A DNA stretch of 64,000 nucleotides from Craterostigma plantagineum (lineage: Eukaryota; Streptophyta; Magnoliopsida; Lamiales; Linderniaceae): NCBI GenBank assembly GCA_027422505.1, contig JAPQWV010000420.1, positions 372,001 to 436,000 on the forward strand. The letters are read 5' to 3'. Under the pieces are notes generated by a model. The model had not been told where the DNA came from. It did no database searches and saw nothing but the letters and a program-made list of their open reading frames with translations. The position numbers and the translations under genes were made by a program. Numbering within the stretch: position 1 is the first letter of the stretch; each line of letters begins with the position of its first letter. This document shows positions 1 to 12,900 of this stretch, piece by piece.

Positions 1-1085
1 TGTCTGTTTCTGCTCAATACTCTCTTAGTAGTAGTTCGCAAATGCTTGGTTAGCTCGAAATTATGAAGTCTAGCTTATATATAAACCTTTTCAATCAGCA
101 CTTCACATGGAAAATCATATCATATATTAATCACCAAATCAAGCATAGTTTCCATGCAAATTTCGAGAGTCAACATACCATATAAAATCATTCTTTTTAA
201 TAAATCATCACAACGGTCATAGCACATTAAAGCATGATTATTTTCTATAAAAGAGCTCATTTAAGCATAAATATATTCCACATAAGGATTCAAATTCGTC
301 CCCATGCATATTCAATCACTTCGCATATATTTACCATGTCAGAACTTTCCATAAGTGATTCCCCGCTATCAGTTTCTAGAACAAGTCAATCCAGATTTAC
401 TTTCAAAGTATAGCACACGGGATAGCAGCATATCAATTCCATATTTAGCACAGATCAATCATATTTACCATGTTTAGCACATAATATCATATCATAGCAC
501 AATTGTTACGAATTTACTTGTCATGCCACAACTTTCCATATTTCAGAGATCACATCCGCGATTAGCACATTACCATATAATAGCATCTTATCCACAAAGT
601 CAATCAAATCAAATCTTGCCTAAATATAATAATCCAATCAGCATAAGGAAAGATATTAATTCAATATTGCACATTAACTTCAGTGGAAGGCATGCAAGAA
701 TCGTATATGTGATTTGCGTCCAGGAATAATCAAGTATCAACGAACATATCACTTTCCATATATAAACAACATATTTTCCATATATAGCTCAACAGGATAT
801 CTCATGCATTATTTCCATATATAGCACAGTACGATATATCCTATCACATGGCTGTCTATAACATGAGATCACATAGTCTCATCAGCAAATCACAAACTCA
901 TATGCGAATCAAATATTCAACACTTTAATCAATTTATAGCTTATTATCAATGCATGGTCGAATATTATCATGAACTTAGACGTTATATTAATCACTAATC
1001 AAATTGCTTAATTTATAGACCTAACGTCATTACAATTACATCGCTCATCAAAACTCTCTAACACTCATGGACCAAAAAGGTCAAC
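1..1085. other. AT-rich DNA left of the Gypsy LTR homology, no gene
   Basis: No supported gene. The stretch is AT-rich with many short variants of CATATC, TTTCCATAT and TAGCACA. It does not match the corresponding part of the right-hand LTR (about 8500-9387), whereas from 1086 onwards the two copies align closely. It may be a more divergent part of the LTR, or another insertion whose left end lies outside the window. Confidence 0.5.
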
Positions 1086-2114
1086 AAGAACCTTGAAACA
1101 TACTCTTACTAGCCAAACTTAGCTAAGTCCAAGGAATGATCAAAGACTCGTTTATACCCTAAACTAGGGTTTTGGTGTCTATCTTACGTTGAAATTCCTT
1201 ATGTCTCATTAATTCTTTTCCTTAAATTCTTATATTTTTTCTTGCATAAGATCTAAGCACTTTAATTAGAGTTAGTCTTATTCTAAAATTTAGGGATTTT
1301 TGTCTATGGTCCATATCTAAAATCTCTATAAATCGCATGAATTGAATAAACATACATACAACTGAAATTAAGTGTCGTAAATACTCTTCTTACCCTTCTT
1401 ATGTTCGATTTCTGGTTTGCCAAAGATTATTTCTCCTGTTCGACTTTGCTTTCTGTGGGAGTTTATTAAATATTTACCTTTGATATTCTTTGCTTTCTAC
1501 TTGTTATGTTATTAGCTTATGTAGGTATTTTTTCCTATACAACCTTTGGTATACTTGATAAGTATTGAGGCATGGAAAATAGGGATTGAAATGACAACTA
1601 GGTGAGTAAGCAATTTATTTGTACATCTTAGGTTAAGGAAGCCTTACGTGTCTTCTAATTAAGTATATCTATATGTCGAATCGGTCGATTATGTTTCCTA
1701 TACAGTCATCTATGTTTTTATACTCAAAATCGATCGATTCTAATTCAGCACACACTATTGCCCGATTTCAACGTCTTACTCGGCGATTTTCCCTATTTTG
1801 AACATAGGAATCGGTCGATTCTTAAGCTAGGCAATTTCAACTCTTTACATATAGAAATCGATCGATTCCTAACCAAGCTTCAATCGATCGAAACTGATCT
1901 TTACTATTTGTATTCGCCGAGATATCTATACTATGTATATGAGTGCCATCTAAAATTTCTCTAAGTCCTAACGTCATCTCATAAATCATGTAACCCATAG
2001 CATGTGGTCATATAAGCACATATATATCGTAAAACATGTACCATGCAGTCACGTAAGTCATATAACATGCATGCTAATTTATTGACCAACTTACGTGCGG
2101 ACCCGGTTATTACA
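1086..2114 (-). repeat. Left (3') LTR portion of the Gypsy element
   Basis: From the shared GAACCTTGAAACATACTC onwards this copy aligns with 9388-17783 of the right LTR once the Copia and Mutator-like insertions are removed. It keeps the empty site of both insertions, around 1348-1352 for Copia and around 1612-1622 for the Mutator-like element. It lacks about 200 bp present at 17125-17325 of the right copy. It ends in TTACA next to the polypurine tract. A group of CGATCGATT and CGGTCGATT motifs lies at 1676-1890. Confidence 0.85.
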
Positions 2115-2136
2115 TCCCCCCCCCCCTAAAAAAAGA
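2115..2136 (-). other. Polypurine tract of the Gypsy element
   Basis: On the minus strand a run of A/G, an adenine-rich stretch then about twelve G, directly precedes the TGTAATAACC start of the LTR. This is the expected position and composition of the plus-strand primer of LTR retrotransposons. Confidence 0.75.
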
Positions 2137-4519
2137 TTTCGCCCCCGAAATCAGGCAGGGAGAAATAACTCAGGGTAACGGTTCCTCATATCATCTTTCC
2201 GTTCCCACGTAACTTCCTCTATTGACTGATTCTGCCATAACGCTTTTACTAACGGGATCTCCTTATTCCGCAATCGTTTTACTTCGTGCATCAAAATTTC
2301 TACAGGTCTTTCCTCATAACACAAGTTGGGCTTGAGCTGTTGGTGAAAACTTACGTTATTCAATACATGGCTGGGATCTACGACGTATTTTCTTAACGTC
2401 GAAATGTGAAAGACGTCGTGAACCTGAGCTAATGACGCTGGTAATTCTAGCTGGTAAGCAACTTCGCCAACTTTCCTTATTATTCTAAATGGTCCAACAT
2501 ACCTAGGACTCAATTTGTCTTTCTTTCCAGACCGCTTCACGCCTTTCATTGGGGATACCTTTAGGAATACCCAATCATCTGTTGTAAACTCTAACGGTCT
2601 TCGCTTTTGGTCTGCGTAACTCGTTTGTCTACTCTGGGCTGTTCGCATTCTTTCACGTATCTTTGAAATGGCCTCCGTCAATTCTTGCACCATATTAGGG
2701 CCAACTATCCCAATGAATCGGAGATCTGCATTTGCGTCCGTATAGAGCTTCATAAGGAGCCATTCCAATCGTCGCGTGATAGCTGTTATTGTAGGAAAAC
2801 TCGATTAATGGAAGGTATCTGCTCCAGTTTTTTTTAAAATCGAGAATGCAGGCTCTCAACATATCTTCCAGTGTCTTGATGGTTCGTTCTAACTGCCCGT
2901 CAGTTTGGGAATGATAGGCAGTACTGAAAGAAAGTTTGGTTCCCATTGCTTTCTGCAGGCTCATCCATACCTTTGACAGAAACCTCGAATCTCGGTCGGA
3001 AATGATCGAGATTGGAACCCCGTGAAGTCTTACAATTTCTTGAATGTATAGTTCGGCATAACGTTCCAGTGAAAAGGTTGTACTGATTGGTAGAAAGTGG
3101 GCAGACTTGGTCAATCTATCTATGATGACCCATATAGCGTCGTGGCCTTTCACGGTCTTAGGCAAGCCGACGACGAAATCCATCGTGATGTGATCCCACT
3201 TCCATTCAGGTACTGGTAAGGATTGCAAAGTTCCTACCGGTCGTTGGTGCTCCGCCTTTAACTGTTGGCATGTTAAACATTGGCTGACAAATATTGCTAT
3301 TTCCCTTTTCATCCCTGGACACCAATAATTGGTTCGTAAGTCTCTATACATCTTTGTTGCTACTGGGTGGATTGAGTAAACCTTGGCATGCGCTTCTTTC
3401 ATAATTGTTTTCCGAAGCTCCGTGTTATTGGGAACGTATAACCGGTTCCTATAGTACAAGCTTCCGTCTCCTCGGATCTCATAGCCTGATGGCCTTTGTT
3501 TCGCTTGCGTTTCCTTAAGTTTTAGGTATAATTCATCGTTCTGTTGTGCCTTCGTAATTTGCTCCAGCAATGTTGGTCGGAGGGTTAACGCTGCTATTCG
3601 CGCGTCAACTTCACCCATTGGTACCACTTCAACTTCAAGTCGTTGCAATTCTACACTTGAGGTTTTCCGACTTAAAGCATCCGCCACTACGTTTGCTTTT
3701 CCCGGGTGATAACTGATGACACAGTAGTATCCTTCACAAGCTCTAGCCACCGCCGCTGTCTCATATTTAACTCCTTCTGAGTGAAGAAGTACTTTAACTT
3801 TTGTGATCTGTGGATATTTCGCAGTGTTCACCGTACAGATAATGTCTCCAGATCTTTAGAGCAAAAACAACTGCTACGAGTTCCAGATCGTGTGCTGCGT
3901 AATTCTTCTCGTAATCCTTCAGCTGTCGCGAGGCATGCGTAACAACATTTCCATATTGCATTAGAACGCATCCCAGCCCGTTCTTCGATGCATCACTGTA
4001 TATGGAGAATCCTCCAGTCCCTGTGGGTATCGTCAGGACTGGGACTGAGGTGAGTCGCTTCTTCAATTCTTGAAAACTCTGCTCGCACTCCTCGCTCCAA
4101 TGGAATGGAGCATTCTTCCTGGTCAGCTTCGTCAATGTTGATGCGATCTTTGAAAAACCCTTGATGAATTTCCTATAGTATCTTGCCAATCCTAGAAGCT
4201 TCTTACTTCATTTATGCTCGTTGGTTGGGGCCAATTGTTGATAGCCTCGATCTTATTAGGATCAACAGAAATTCCAGCTCCTGAGATCACGTGCCCAAGA
4301 AATGCGACTTGATTGAGCCAAAACTCGCATTTCTTGAATTTCGCGTACATTTGTTTTTCTCGCAATACTTCCAAGACAATTGTAACGACTCGTCCCATAC
4401 CGGGTGTTACTATAGTATCGATCCCTACCGGGACAAGTGGGGTTGGGCCCACCACACTCTGATTGATAGTCTAGCCCCACTGTACCACCGTTTAACCTTT
4501 TAGCGTGCTTCGTGCACTC

Positions 4520-4660
4520 GCTCACACGCACCCTGAGAAACTTCCCAGGGGGTCACCCATCCCTAGATTGCCCCAAGTCAAGCACGCTTAACTTCGGAGT
4601 TTCTATAGATGGACTCCCGAAAAGATAGGTCGACCTTGGTGATATGAGTAGTACTATCAA
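4520..4660 (-). repeat. 5S rRNA-like domain in Cassandra 3' LTR
   Basis: On the minus strand 4601-4580 reads like the 5S A-box region (ACTCCGAAGTTAAGCGTGCTT) and 4562-4540 like the C box (GGATGGGTGACC then CCTGGGAAGT). The spacing of 16 bases between the matched cores is close to the 18 of plant 5S RNA. The first ~45 bases of 5S are barely recognisable. It is therefore not a functional ribosomal gene, but the internal RNA polymerase III promoter parts are well kept. Confidence 0.8.
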
Positions 4661-5059
4661 TTCCCTTATACGATTCTTAGCCTGACACGCCCATACATTG
4701 TCAGTCTCAGGATCCCCTCTCATTCGGGTGTCGGATCAGTTCGTTCACGTACCCCTTCGCCTAGAAGCCTGCCAGGAGCCGCTCCTTGTCTATGCACCTC
4801 TCTGGCACCAGCGATCACTCCCCGCCCTCATCGGCCCCGGGCGTCACATGCCCACCAGCTTCCGCCTGGTTCGTCCCCGAACCAGCACCGTACTGCGAGA
4901 GGTTGTGCTCTGATACCACCTGTAACGACCCGTCCCATACCGGGTGTTACTATAGCATCGATCCCTACCGGGACAAGTGGGGTTGGGCCCACCACACTCT
5001 GATTGATAGTCTAGCCCCACTGTACCACCGTTTAACCTTTTAGCGTGCTTCGTGCACTC

Positions 5060-5200
5060 GCTCACACGCACCCTGAGAAACTTCCCAGGGGGTCACCCAT
5101 CCCTAGATTGCCCCAAGTCAAGCACGCTTAACTTCGGAGTTTCTATAGATGGACTCCCGAAAAGATAGGTCGACCTTGGTGATATGAGTAGTACTATCAA
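5060..5200 (-). repeat. 5S rRNA-like domain in Cassandra 5' LTR
   Basis: Second copy of the 5S-like domain, identical to the one 540 bp to the left. A-box-like bases are at 5141-5120 and C-box-like bases at 5102-5080 on the minus strand. In element orientation this is the 5' LTR, so any polymerase III transcript would start here and run towards the rest of the element. Confidence 0.8.
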
Positions 5201-7731
5201 TTCCCTTATACGATTCTTAGCCTGACACGCCCATACATTGTCAGTCTCAGGATCCCCTCTCATTCGGGTGTCGGATCAGTTCGTTCACGTACCCCTTCGC
5301 CTAGAAGCCTGCCAGGAGCCGCTCCTTGTCTATGCACCTCTCTGGCACCAGCGATCACTCCCCGCCCTCATCGGCCCCGGGCGTCACAACAATCCTCAGG
5401 TGTTGCTCGTGCTCCTCCCTCGTCTTTGAATAAATAAGGATGTCATCGATGAATACGATGACGAACTTGTCTAGGAATGGCTTGAATATGTGGTTCATTA
5501 GGTCCATAAATACTGTCGGCGCTTTAGTCAGCCCAAAAGGCATGACTAAAAATTCGTAGTGCCCGTACCGGGTGCTGAAGGCCGACTTCGGAATATCTTC
5601 TTCGCGAATCTTTGGCTGATGATATCCTGATCGCAAGTCTATCTTCGAAAACACCGTCGCGCCTTGTAATTGATCAAATAGGTCGTCAATTCGTCGAAGG
5701 GGGTATTTGTTCTTGATTGTAATCTTATTTAATTCTCTGTAATCGATGCATAGCCGCATCGATCCATCTTTTTTCTTGACAAATAAGACAGGTGCTCCCC
5801 CGGGTGAATAGCTTGGCTGAATGAATCCCTTCTGCAGCAACTCGTCCAATTGTTCTTTAAGTTCTTTTATTTCTGTTGGAGCTAATCGATAAGGATCTTT
5901 GAAATAGGTGCAGCTCCGGGTACTAGATCAATCGTGAAGTGGATTTCACGATCAGGAGGGAGTCCTGGTAAATCTTCTGGAAAAACGTCGGGAAATTCTC
6001 GTACTATTAAAAGCTCTTCTAGTTTCGGGATCTAACGTTATTCTGATGTCATGGCGAAAACAAAGTAGGCTTTACATCCTGCCTTAATTACTCGTTGTGC
6101 TTTTATCGCAGAAATTTTGGGAATCCTGTTGCTCTTGCTGGTTCCCGTAAAGACGAACGGTTCATTTCTCTCTGTACTGAACGTGACTGTGTTATGATTA
6201 CAATCAATCACGGCTCCATACTTAGAAAGCCAGTCCATTCCTAGGATTATCTCATAGTCGTTCATAGGGATAACTATAAGGTCTACGTGTAGTTCCCTAT
6301 CGTTAACTAATATTGGACAATCTCGTAATACTAAACTAGTTCGGGTCGATGCCCCATGCGGAATAGTTATGCTATACTCGCAGTCGGATTGCTGAGGTGT
6401 AATCCCGAGTCCCGCCACGTATTTAGATGATGCAAATGAATGCGTGGCTCCTGAATCTATTAGTATGCATGTCAGGACATGATGGATAGATAGGTACCTG
6501 CTACTACCGATGGATCTGTCTCTGCCTCTTCTGATGTAATCGTGTATACTCGGGCAGGTACGGTTGGTGGTCTGGCCTGTACGGTTGTCTGACTCCCGGA
6601 TGGTTTCCCAGGGCATGCTCTTGCAAAATGGCCTGATTTGCCACACCTAAAGCAGCTGGCCTTTTCTGAAAAACAGATGCACGTGTGTCTGAGTACACTT
6701 CGGACAGACTGGTGCCATTGGGGGTCTCCCCTGGTTCGGATTAAACTGCTGGTGGGTTTATTCTGAAAATTAGGCCTTGGGCCCTTTGAGACAAATTGCT
6801 TCTTTTGGCTTCCTTCACTTCACTGTGGCCCTTGTACGAACTTCCGTTTTGTTTCTTGGGCTCGGATGATTCTGATTTCCGCTTGCTCAGCCACTAAAGT
6901 GCGTTCAGCAACTTGAGCATACGTAGCTCCTTGAAGCCCGGCCATATTTACGTCTCGGTAGAGTTCCGGCTTCAGGCCTTCCAGGAAGCGTTTAACTTTT
7001 AATGCATCCGTGCTCACCATATGAGCTGCAAACCTGGATAGCTGTTCGAATTTCCAGATATATTCCGCCACTGTCATTCGGTCCCTGGCGTAAGTTAATG
7101 AACTCGTTCATTCGTTGGGTCCGTACTGGAGCGATGAAGTACTTACTCCTTAATAGCTCTTTGAAACGATCCCAACTCATTGTAAGAGGGTCTTCGATGG
7201 CTAAGATTGTGTCCCACCAGTGACCTGCACTCCCTCGCAGCAGGAATGCAGCACATAGGACCTTCTCTTCTTCGGGAATTCTGCTATACTGGAACATTCT
7301 CTCTAAGGTCCTTAGCCAGTCTTCAGCCGAAGTTGGGTCAATCGCATCTTCAAAAGTTGGAGGATTTAACTTCCAAAATCGTTCTCCTACTATCTCTATT
7401 CTTTCGGCTTGAGAAAGCTCACTGTTTTGCTGTCCGCCAGTGTTCCGCTGCTGAATTAATTCTTGAATCTGTGTATTGCTGACGCACTAATTCGGTAAGT
7501 TGGGTAATCGCCGTGTCGCGATTATCAGTTGGTAACTCGGGTTCCTTGCCCCGATTGGAACTCCCACTGCTATCACCTCTTGTTCTACCCATTCTTATTT
7601 ACCCTGATAGTTCACACGACCAATAAATTATGCAACACAAACAAGAATTCACAGTAATACAAAACTTTAAGCAAGGCCGCTTCCGTACTTTTGAGTGTGT
7701 ACATGAACAGTCTACAGAAACTTCAACCGAA

Positions 7732-7744
7732 GCTCTGATACAAC
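7732..7744 (-). other. Gypsy primer-binding site
   Basis: The minus strand reads TTGTATCAGAGC just inside the LTR, one base different from the usual plant initiator-tRNA-Met site TGGTATCAGAGC. Its position two bases from the LTR end fixes the right LTR boundary at 7746. Confidence 0.75.
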
Positions 7745-9993
7745 CTGTGGCGCCCCGCCATCTACTTACCATTTCTAACGCTAACTTACGTGGCTAATGT
7801 CAATATAAAATAATTAATACGTGGGAACATGGGTAAAACTTTTCCTTTTATATAAAGGAATTCGTTCTGTACAAATCAAAATAGCTCCCAACCTATTTAC
7901 ATAGGATGGTTTCATAATTGCAACAAAAGAAACCCTATCTCATGTCCCCACGAGTCGCATTCATGTACACACCACCCTCCAAAGTAGCTGGAAGCTTCAA
8001 AAGATAGCCTTGCCGTCATAAGCGATCACGTACCGTGGTCGCACGTACCTACAACATGGGATGAGCTATAAAGCTCAGTAAGTAGGAATAATGCATGCCG
8101 TGCATGTGTCTCATTTGCAAAGGCATCCGCGCGCCTGCATTCAGACCCTAGTAGGATCGGACTCAATCTCATATCTCTCAGGGCCCTCGACTGACTTACT
8201 ATGCACCATTTTCAGAGCTCAAATCCAATAAGGACAATTGGTCCAGCAATCCACAAAGGGTGACGAACCATAAAATACCAGTCACGCATTTCGGCCCAAT
8301 TCACACTGGGATGCATGACGGCCCGCCATTCGGCCCAATGGGTACTTGTTGTTCCGCGGACGCTCACGCTGGTAGCCCACTTCGAGGTCGTCAACACCAG
8401 AGATACCCTCGGTGTCGCTGCCACCCTCGAATCGCCTCCTCCAGGTCGCACCTACCGCTATTCAGGGCATTCTGCCCAAATGATAAAAATATATCCGACG
8501 ACGTACCGGGTCATCATGGTGTCATAGAAGCAGTCGTGACTCAACTGTGAGACATCAGATGCCTATATCGGCAAATATTCATCGCTTTCAAGCGACATTA
8601 TATCATACATACACTCATCTCACCATTCTCATGCATGTCGTGTATGCACGTGTTCATGCTCATGTGAACAGTACTGAAATTCATGACATGTCATCACATG
8701 TAGCAAATAATTCACATAATCTCATATAAACAGATAACCACGTAATTCACGTTCGTACAAACAATTTATGTGTTGTGGTTGAAATTCCCACTTACCTGTC
8801 GTCCGAGCTAGGTTACTGTGTCGGGAATATCCTATATGCGACACTTAGACAGAAATATTAAAATATCAGTGTCCTATTTAAATTGGATAACTGGACTAAA
8901 TTAATACAGTTCGTCTATGCTAATTTACTAAAACCCTAAATCTCTCGATTTCTAGTTAGGTTAAATTTAGGGTTAACTCATCGAAGTTCCTTTTTGTACT
9001 TAGTTTCGTTCGATTGGTCATGTATATTCCTTGGTTTTGACAAGTCAAATCGCCCGATCCAATTAATTATTGAATCGCCCGATTTGATAGCATTCAAATC
9101 GTCCAATTCATGCATTAAAGGCGTAACTTTCGCCGAGAGTTTATTAGTCATCATTTCGCCCGATTCATTGAGTCTTCCAATCGGTCGATTCATCATGAAG
9201 TCTACTTTCACCACTAATTCATTCAAACTTTGATCAAAATTGAATTGAGCTAGGAAATCATAGTTTCGGTCGAAAGTTTCATACACTGATATTCTTTGAA
9301 GCTTAATTGTATGGTCGATCTACCCCGAACTTCACGAATTCTAAACTTTTCTTTTACCCTAAAGTCGTTACCCTTACTAAGAATTAAAGTTAAGAACCTT
9401 GAAACATACTCTTACTAGCCAAACTTAGCTAAGTCCGAGGAATGATCAAAGACTCGTTTATACCCTAAACTAGAGTTTTTGGTGTCTATCTTACGTTGAA
9501 AGTCCTTATGTCTCTTTAATTCTTTTCCTTAAATTCTTATACTTTTTCTTGCATAAGATCTAAGCACTTTAAATTAGAGTTAGTCTTATTCTAAAATTTA
9601 GGGATTTTTGTCTATGGTCAATATCTAAAATCTCTATAAATCGCATGAACCGAATAAATGTTATAAACATGGGTCTTATGTGGATCTCCACTCATATTTT
9701 ATTTCAACTCATAACCTCCCCAACCCATAACCTCCTCAACTCATAACCTCCCCAACTCTTAATTGTGTTTTGTGTAACATCAAATGTGACGGCTACCTCA
9801 AGCCTATAAATAGATGTGATTGTGAAGTGAAAATGGATAAGTGAATGGAAGATCTCTCTTATGTTTTATACTCTCTTGCAATAATTTCATAACACGCTAT
9901 CAAAATGAGACGCTAGCCGAAGCCGACGTTTATTTCTTATTGAGTAAGTTCGGTTCTTTGTACTTTACGTATTCTCTACTACGCTTTTTCGTT

Positions 9994-12900
9994 ATGGCTA
10001 ACCTTGCAAAACTTGAGTTCGTCGCTCTTGATATCACGTGGAAGAATTACTTGTCATGGGTTCTAGATGCTAATGGTCTTGGTGAGACCATAAAAGCCGA
10101 AAATGAAGCCACTAATCAAGAAAAGGCCAAAGCAATGATATTTCTTCGTCACCATCTTGACGAGGGGCTGAAAAGTGAGTACCTGACGATCAAAGATCCA
10201 CTTGTCTTATGGACGAGCTTGAAGGAAAGGTACGAACATCAAAAGGCGATTACTCTTCCACGAGCTCGTTACGATTGGATACACTTGCGTCTGCAAGATT
10301 TCAAAACCGTAAGTGAGTATAATTCAGCAATCTTTAGAATTGGTTCTCAATTGCAACCATGTGGCGAGAAAGTGACCGATGAAGACATGTTGGAGAAAAC
10401 TTTCTCCACTTTTCACGCTTCGAATGTGCTCCTGCAGCAGCAATATCGTGAAAAGCGTTTTAAAAAATATTCCGAATTGATCTCTTGTCTTCTTGTTGCT
10501 GAACAAAACAATGAGCTTTTGTTGAAAAATCACGAGGCCCGTCCAACTGGTGCTGCACCGTTTCCTGAAGAAAATGCGTCAGCCGTGCAACATGATTATA
10601 AGCAACTTAGAGGACGTGGTCGTGGTCGTGGACGTGGAAGGAATCATTATAATCGTGGTGGTTATACCAAAATACAACTCACCACCAGAAGTGGAAGGGT
10701 AACAATTATGAGAAAGATGGTGATCAAGGTAAAAAAGAAAGTGGAAATGAATGCCACTGTTGCGGCTTGAAAGGCCATTTCGTACCTATCGTACGCCAAA
10801 GTATTTCGTCGACCTCTACCAGGCATTGTTGAAGAAAAAGGAGAAAAATGTCGAGACAAACTTTCTTAGTGATCTTGGTCTCGCCGACGATGGCTTAAAT
10901 TATTTTACTTCTCTAGATGTTGCGGATTTCTTTGTCAATAACCCAGAAGGTGAAACTAGTGGTAGTCACCCCGAAGGTGAAACTATTGTAAATTATCCTG
11001 AAGGTGATAATCTTAGAAATGTCTAAGAAGTCTTTTCAATTATACTGATGTAATGCAATTTTATCAATAATATTTTAATTTATCCATTGTATTATAATTC
11101 TCTTAATCTTTATAATATTAATATTATTTTATTTTTCTGCTTCTAAGAAAATGGACGTTTCTCGTACGAATGACAAAGAATTATGTCTCGCAGACAGCGC
11201 AACAACGCATTCGATATTTAAAGACAAGAAATATTTTTCTTCTCTCGTGATGAAAGAGTCACATGTTAGTATTATATGTGGTAGTACAAATATTATCTAA
11301 GGCTCCGGAAGAGCAATAATAATTTTGCCTCGAGGAACAAAATTTTGCGTCGTTGATGCATTATATTCTTCAAAGTCCAATAGAAATTTGTTGAGTTTTA
11401 AAGATATCCGCCGAAATGGATATCATATTGAGACTAAAGATGAAGGCAAAAATGAATATTTGTATATTACAAGTATTATTTCCGAAGAGAAAGTTGTGTT
11501 GGAAAAACTACCTTCTTATTCATCGGGATTGTACTACACGCATATTTATACGTTTGAATCATATACAATTGTAAACCAAACGTTTACAAATGATGATGAA
11601 TTTATTATTTGGCATAACCGGTTGGGCCATCCCAGTCCCATAGTGATGCGACGAATTATTGAGAATTCATGTGGTCATTCTTTGAATAATCGGAAAATAC
11701 TTCGATTTAATGAATTCTCTTGTGTTGCATGCTCTCAAGGCAAATTAATTATTCGGCCTTCGCAATTAAAATTAAGAAACGAATCTCCTAAATTTTTGGA
11801 GCGCATACATGGCGATATATGTGGGCCGATTCATCCACTGTGTGGACCATTTCGCTATTTAATTATTTTAATCGATGCATCGACGAGATGGTCGCATGTA
11901 TGCTTGCGTTTGCGAGATTATTAGGTGAATTGATTCGGTTACGCGCTCATTTTGCCAATTATCCTATCAGGACAATACGTCTTGACAATGCTAGTGAAGT
12001 TTGTTCACAAGCTTTTAATGATTATTGCATGTCAATTGGGATAAGTGTCGAACATCCAGTAGCTTATGTTCATACACAAAACGGTCTTGCAGAATCGTTT
12101 ATAAAGCGCTTACAATTAATTGCTCGGCCATTACTTATGAGAGCGAATCTCCTGCTTGGGGTAATGTATTTTGCATGCAGCAGCGCTAATTCGCATTAGG
12201 CCAACGCATCACCATGAGGTCTCCCCAATGCAATTGGTTCAGGGCCAAGAACCAAATATTTCCCAAAAATATTTGGGTGTGCGGTCTATGTCCCTATTAA
12301 TACACCACAACGCACAAAGATGGAGCCTCAAAGAAGATTGGAAATTTATGTTGGTTTTGAATCCCCATCTATAATTAAGTATCTCGAGCCAAAGACTGGA
12401 AATATATGTAATTCCAGATTTGCTGATTGTCATTTTGACGAATCAGTGTTCCCAACATTAGGGGGAGATGAAAAACGCCGGAAAAGAAAATTAGTTGGAA
12501 TCAATTATCATATTCGCATTATGATCCTCGTACTAAGCAATGCGAACTAGAAGTTCAAAAGATAATTCATTTGCAAAATTTAGCAAATCAATTACCAAAA
12601 GAGTTACTAAATCTCATATTCCGGCCGTTAATGCTCCTATTAAAATGAGTGTCCCAGAAGGACAAATAACCACTGCTAATGAGTCTACCGCACGTTTAAA
12701 ATGTGGTAGACCGATCGGTTCTAAAGACAAAATTCCTCATAAAAGAAAAGGAGCAATTCAAGGTGGTCCCGAGGAAACTAAAACTCCTGAAGAGCCTACT
12801 GACATGACTGTTGAAAAGTTTCCAGAAGAAACACAGGTACCTAAAAATGTTGATAATCATAAGATCTCAATAAATTATGTCATGAGTAGAAAAATGGAAT

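Larger units (their letters stand above)
4381..5388 (-). mobile_element. Cassandra-like TRIM (5S-bearing mini LTR element)
   Basis: Two 468-bp direct repeats, 4381-4848 and 4921-5388, lie exactly 540 bp apart and differ at only two positions (4390 and 4416 against 4930 and 4956), so they are about 99.6% identical. They start TGTAACGAC and end GCGTCACA. Between them are 72 bp holding a primer-binding site, CTCTGATACCA on the plus strand, complementary to initiator-tRNA-Met usage. The 5-bp target duplication ACAAT is perfect (4376-4380 and 5389-5393). No coding capacity is present. The LTRs contain 5S rRNA-like sequence in element-sense orientation, the hallmark of the Cassandra family. These LTRs are longer than the roughly 240-350 bp I know for Cassandra, so this may be a variant family. 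The insertion splits the Gypsy RT and must be recent. Confidence 0.9.
2151..7592 (-). pseudogene. Gypsy gag-pol, frameshifted and interrupted
   Basis: The reading frame starts near ATG 7592 and is broken many times. Gag pieces (7297-6992, 7077-6820) carry the retrotransposon gag fold signature (AGHWWDTI, WDRFKELL). A zinc knuckle of the form CGKSGHFARACP lies near 6650-6600. The aspartic protease motif DSGATHSF is at about 6460-6430. The RT core (5849-about 5394) has the catalytic FIDDILIYS motif, after which the Cassandra-like insertion (4381-5388) splits it. RNase H (4189-3794) has the DASKNGLG motif. Integrase (3831-2695) has a zinc-binding region with CLTCQQLK, then the D-D-E residues in [14 protein letters not shown] and TLEDML. 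A chromodomain-like tail ends at 2151. The breaks mean no functional polyprotein. Family assignment is firm, subclade less so. Confidence 0.88.

Noticed and set aside
1758..1964. Small protein frame conserved between 1758-1964 and 17325-17636
   Set aside because: Similarity is explained by both lying in LTRs of one element; the frame follows repeated CGATCGATT motifs and shows no domain.
4520..5200. 5S rRNA genes
   Set aside because: Only the internal promoter region resembles 5S; the 5' part is not conserved and the copies lie inside LTRs, so they are annotated as LTR-borne 5S-like domains.
8212..8729. Frames on both strands in the Gypsy LTR
   Set aside because: Non-coding LTR sequence; no recognisable motif and no support from the other LTR.
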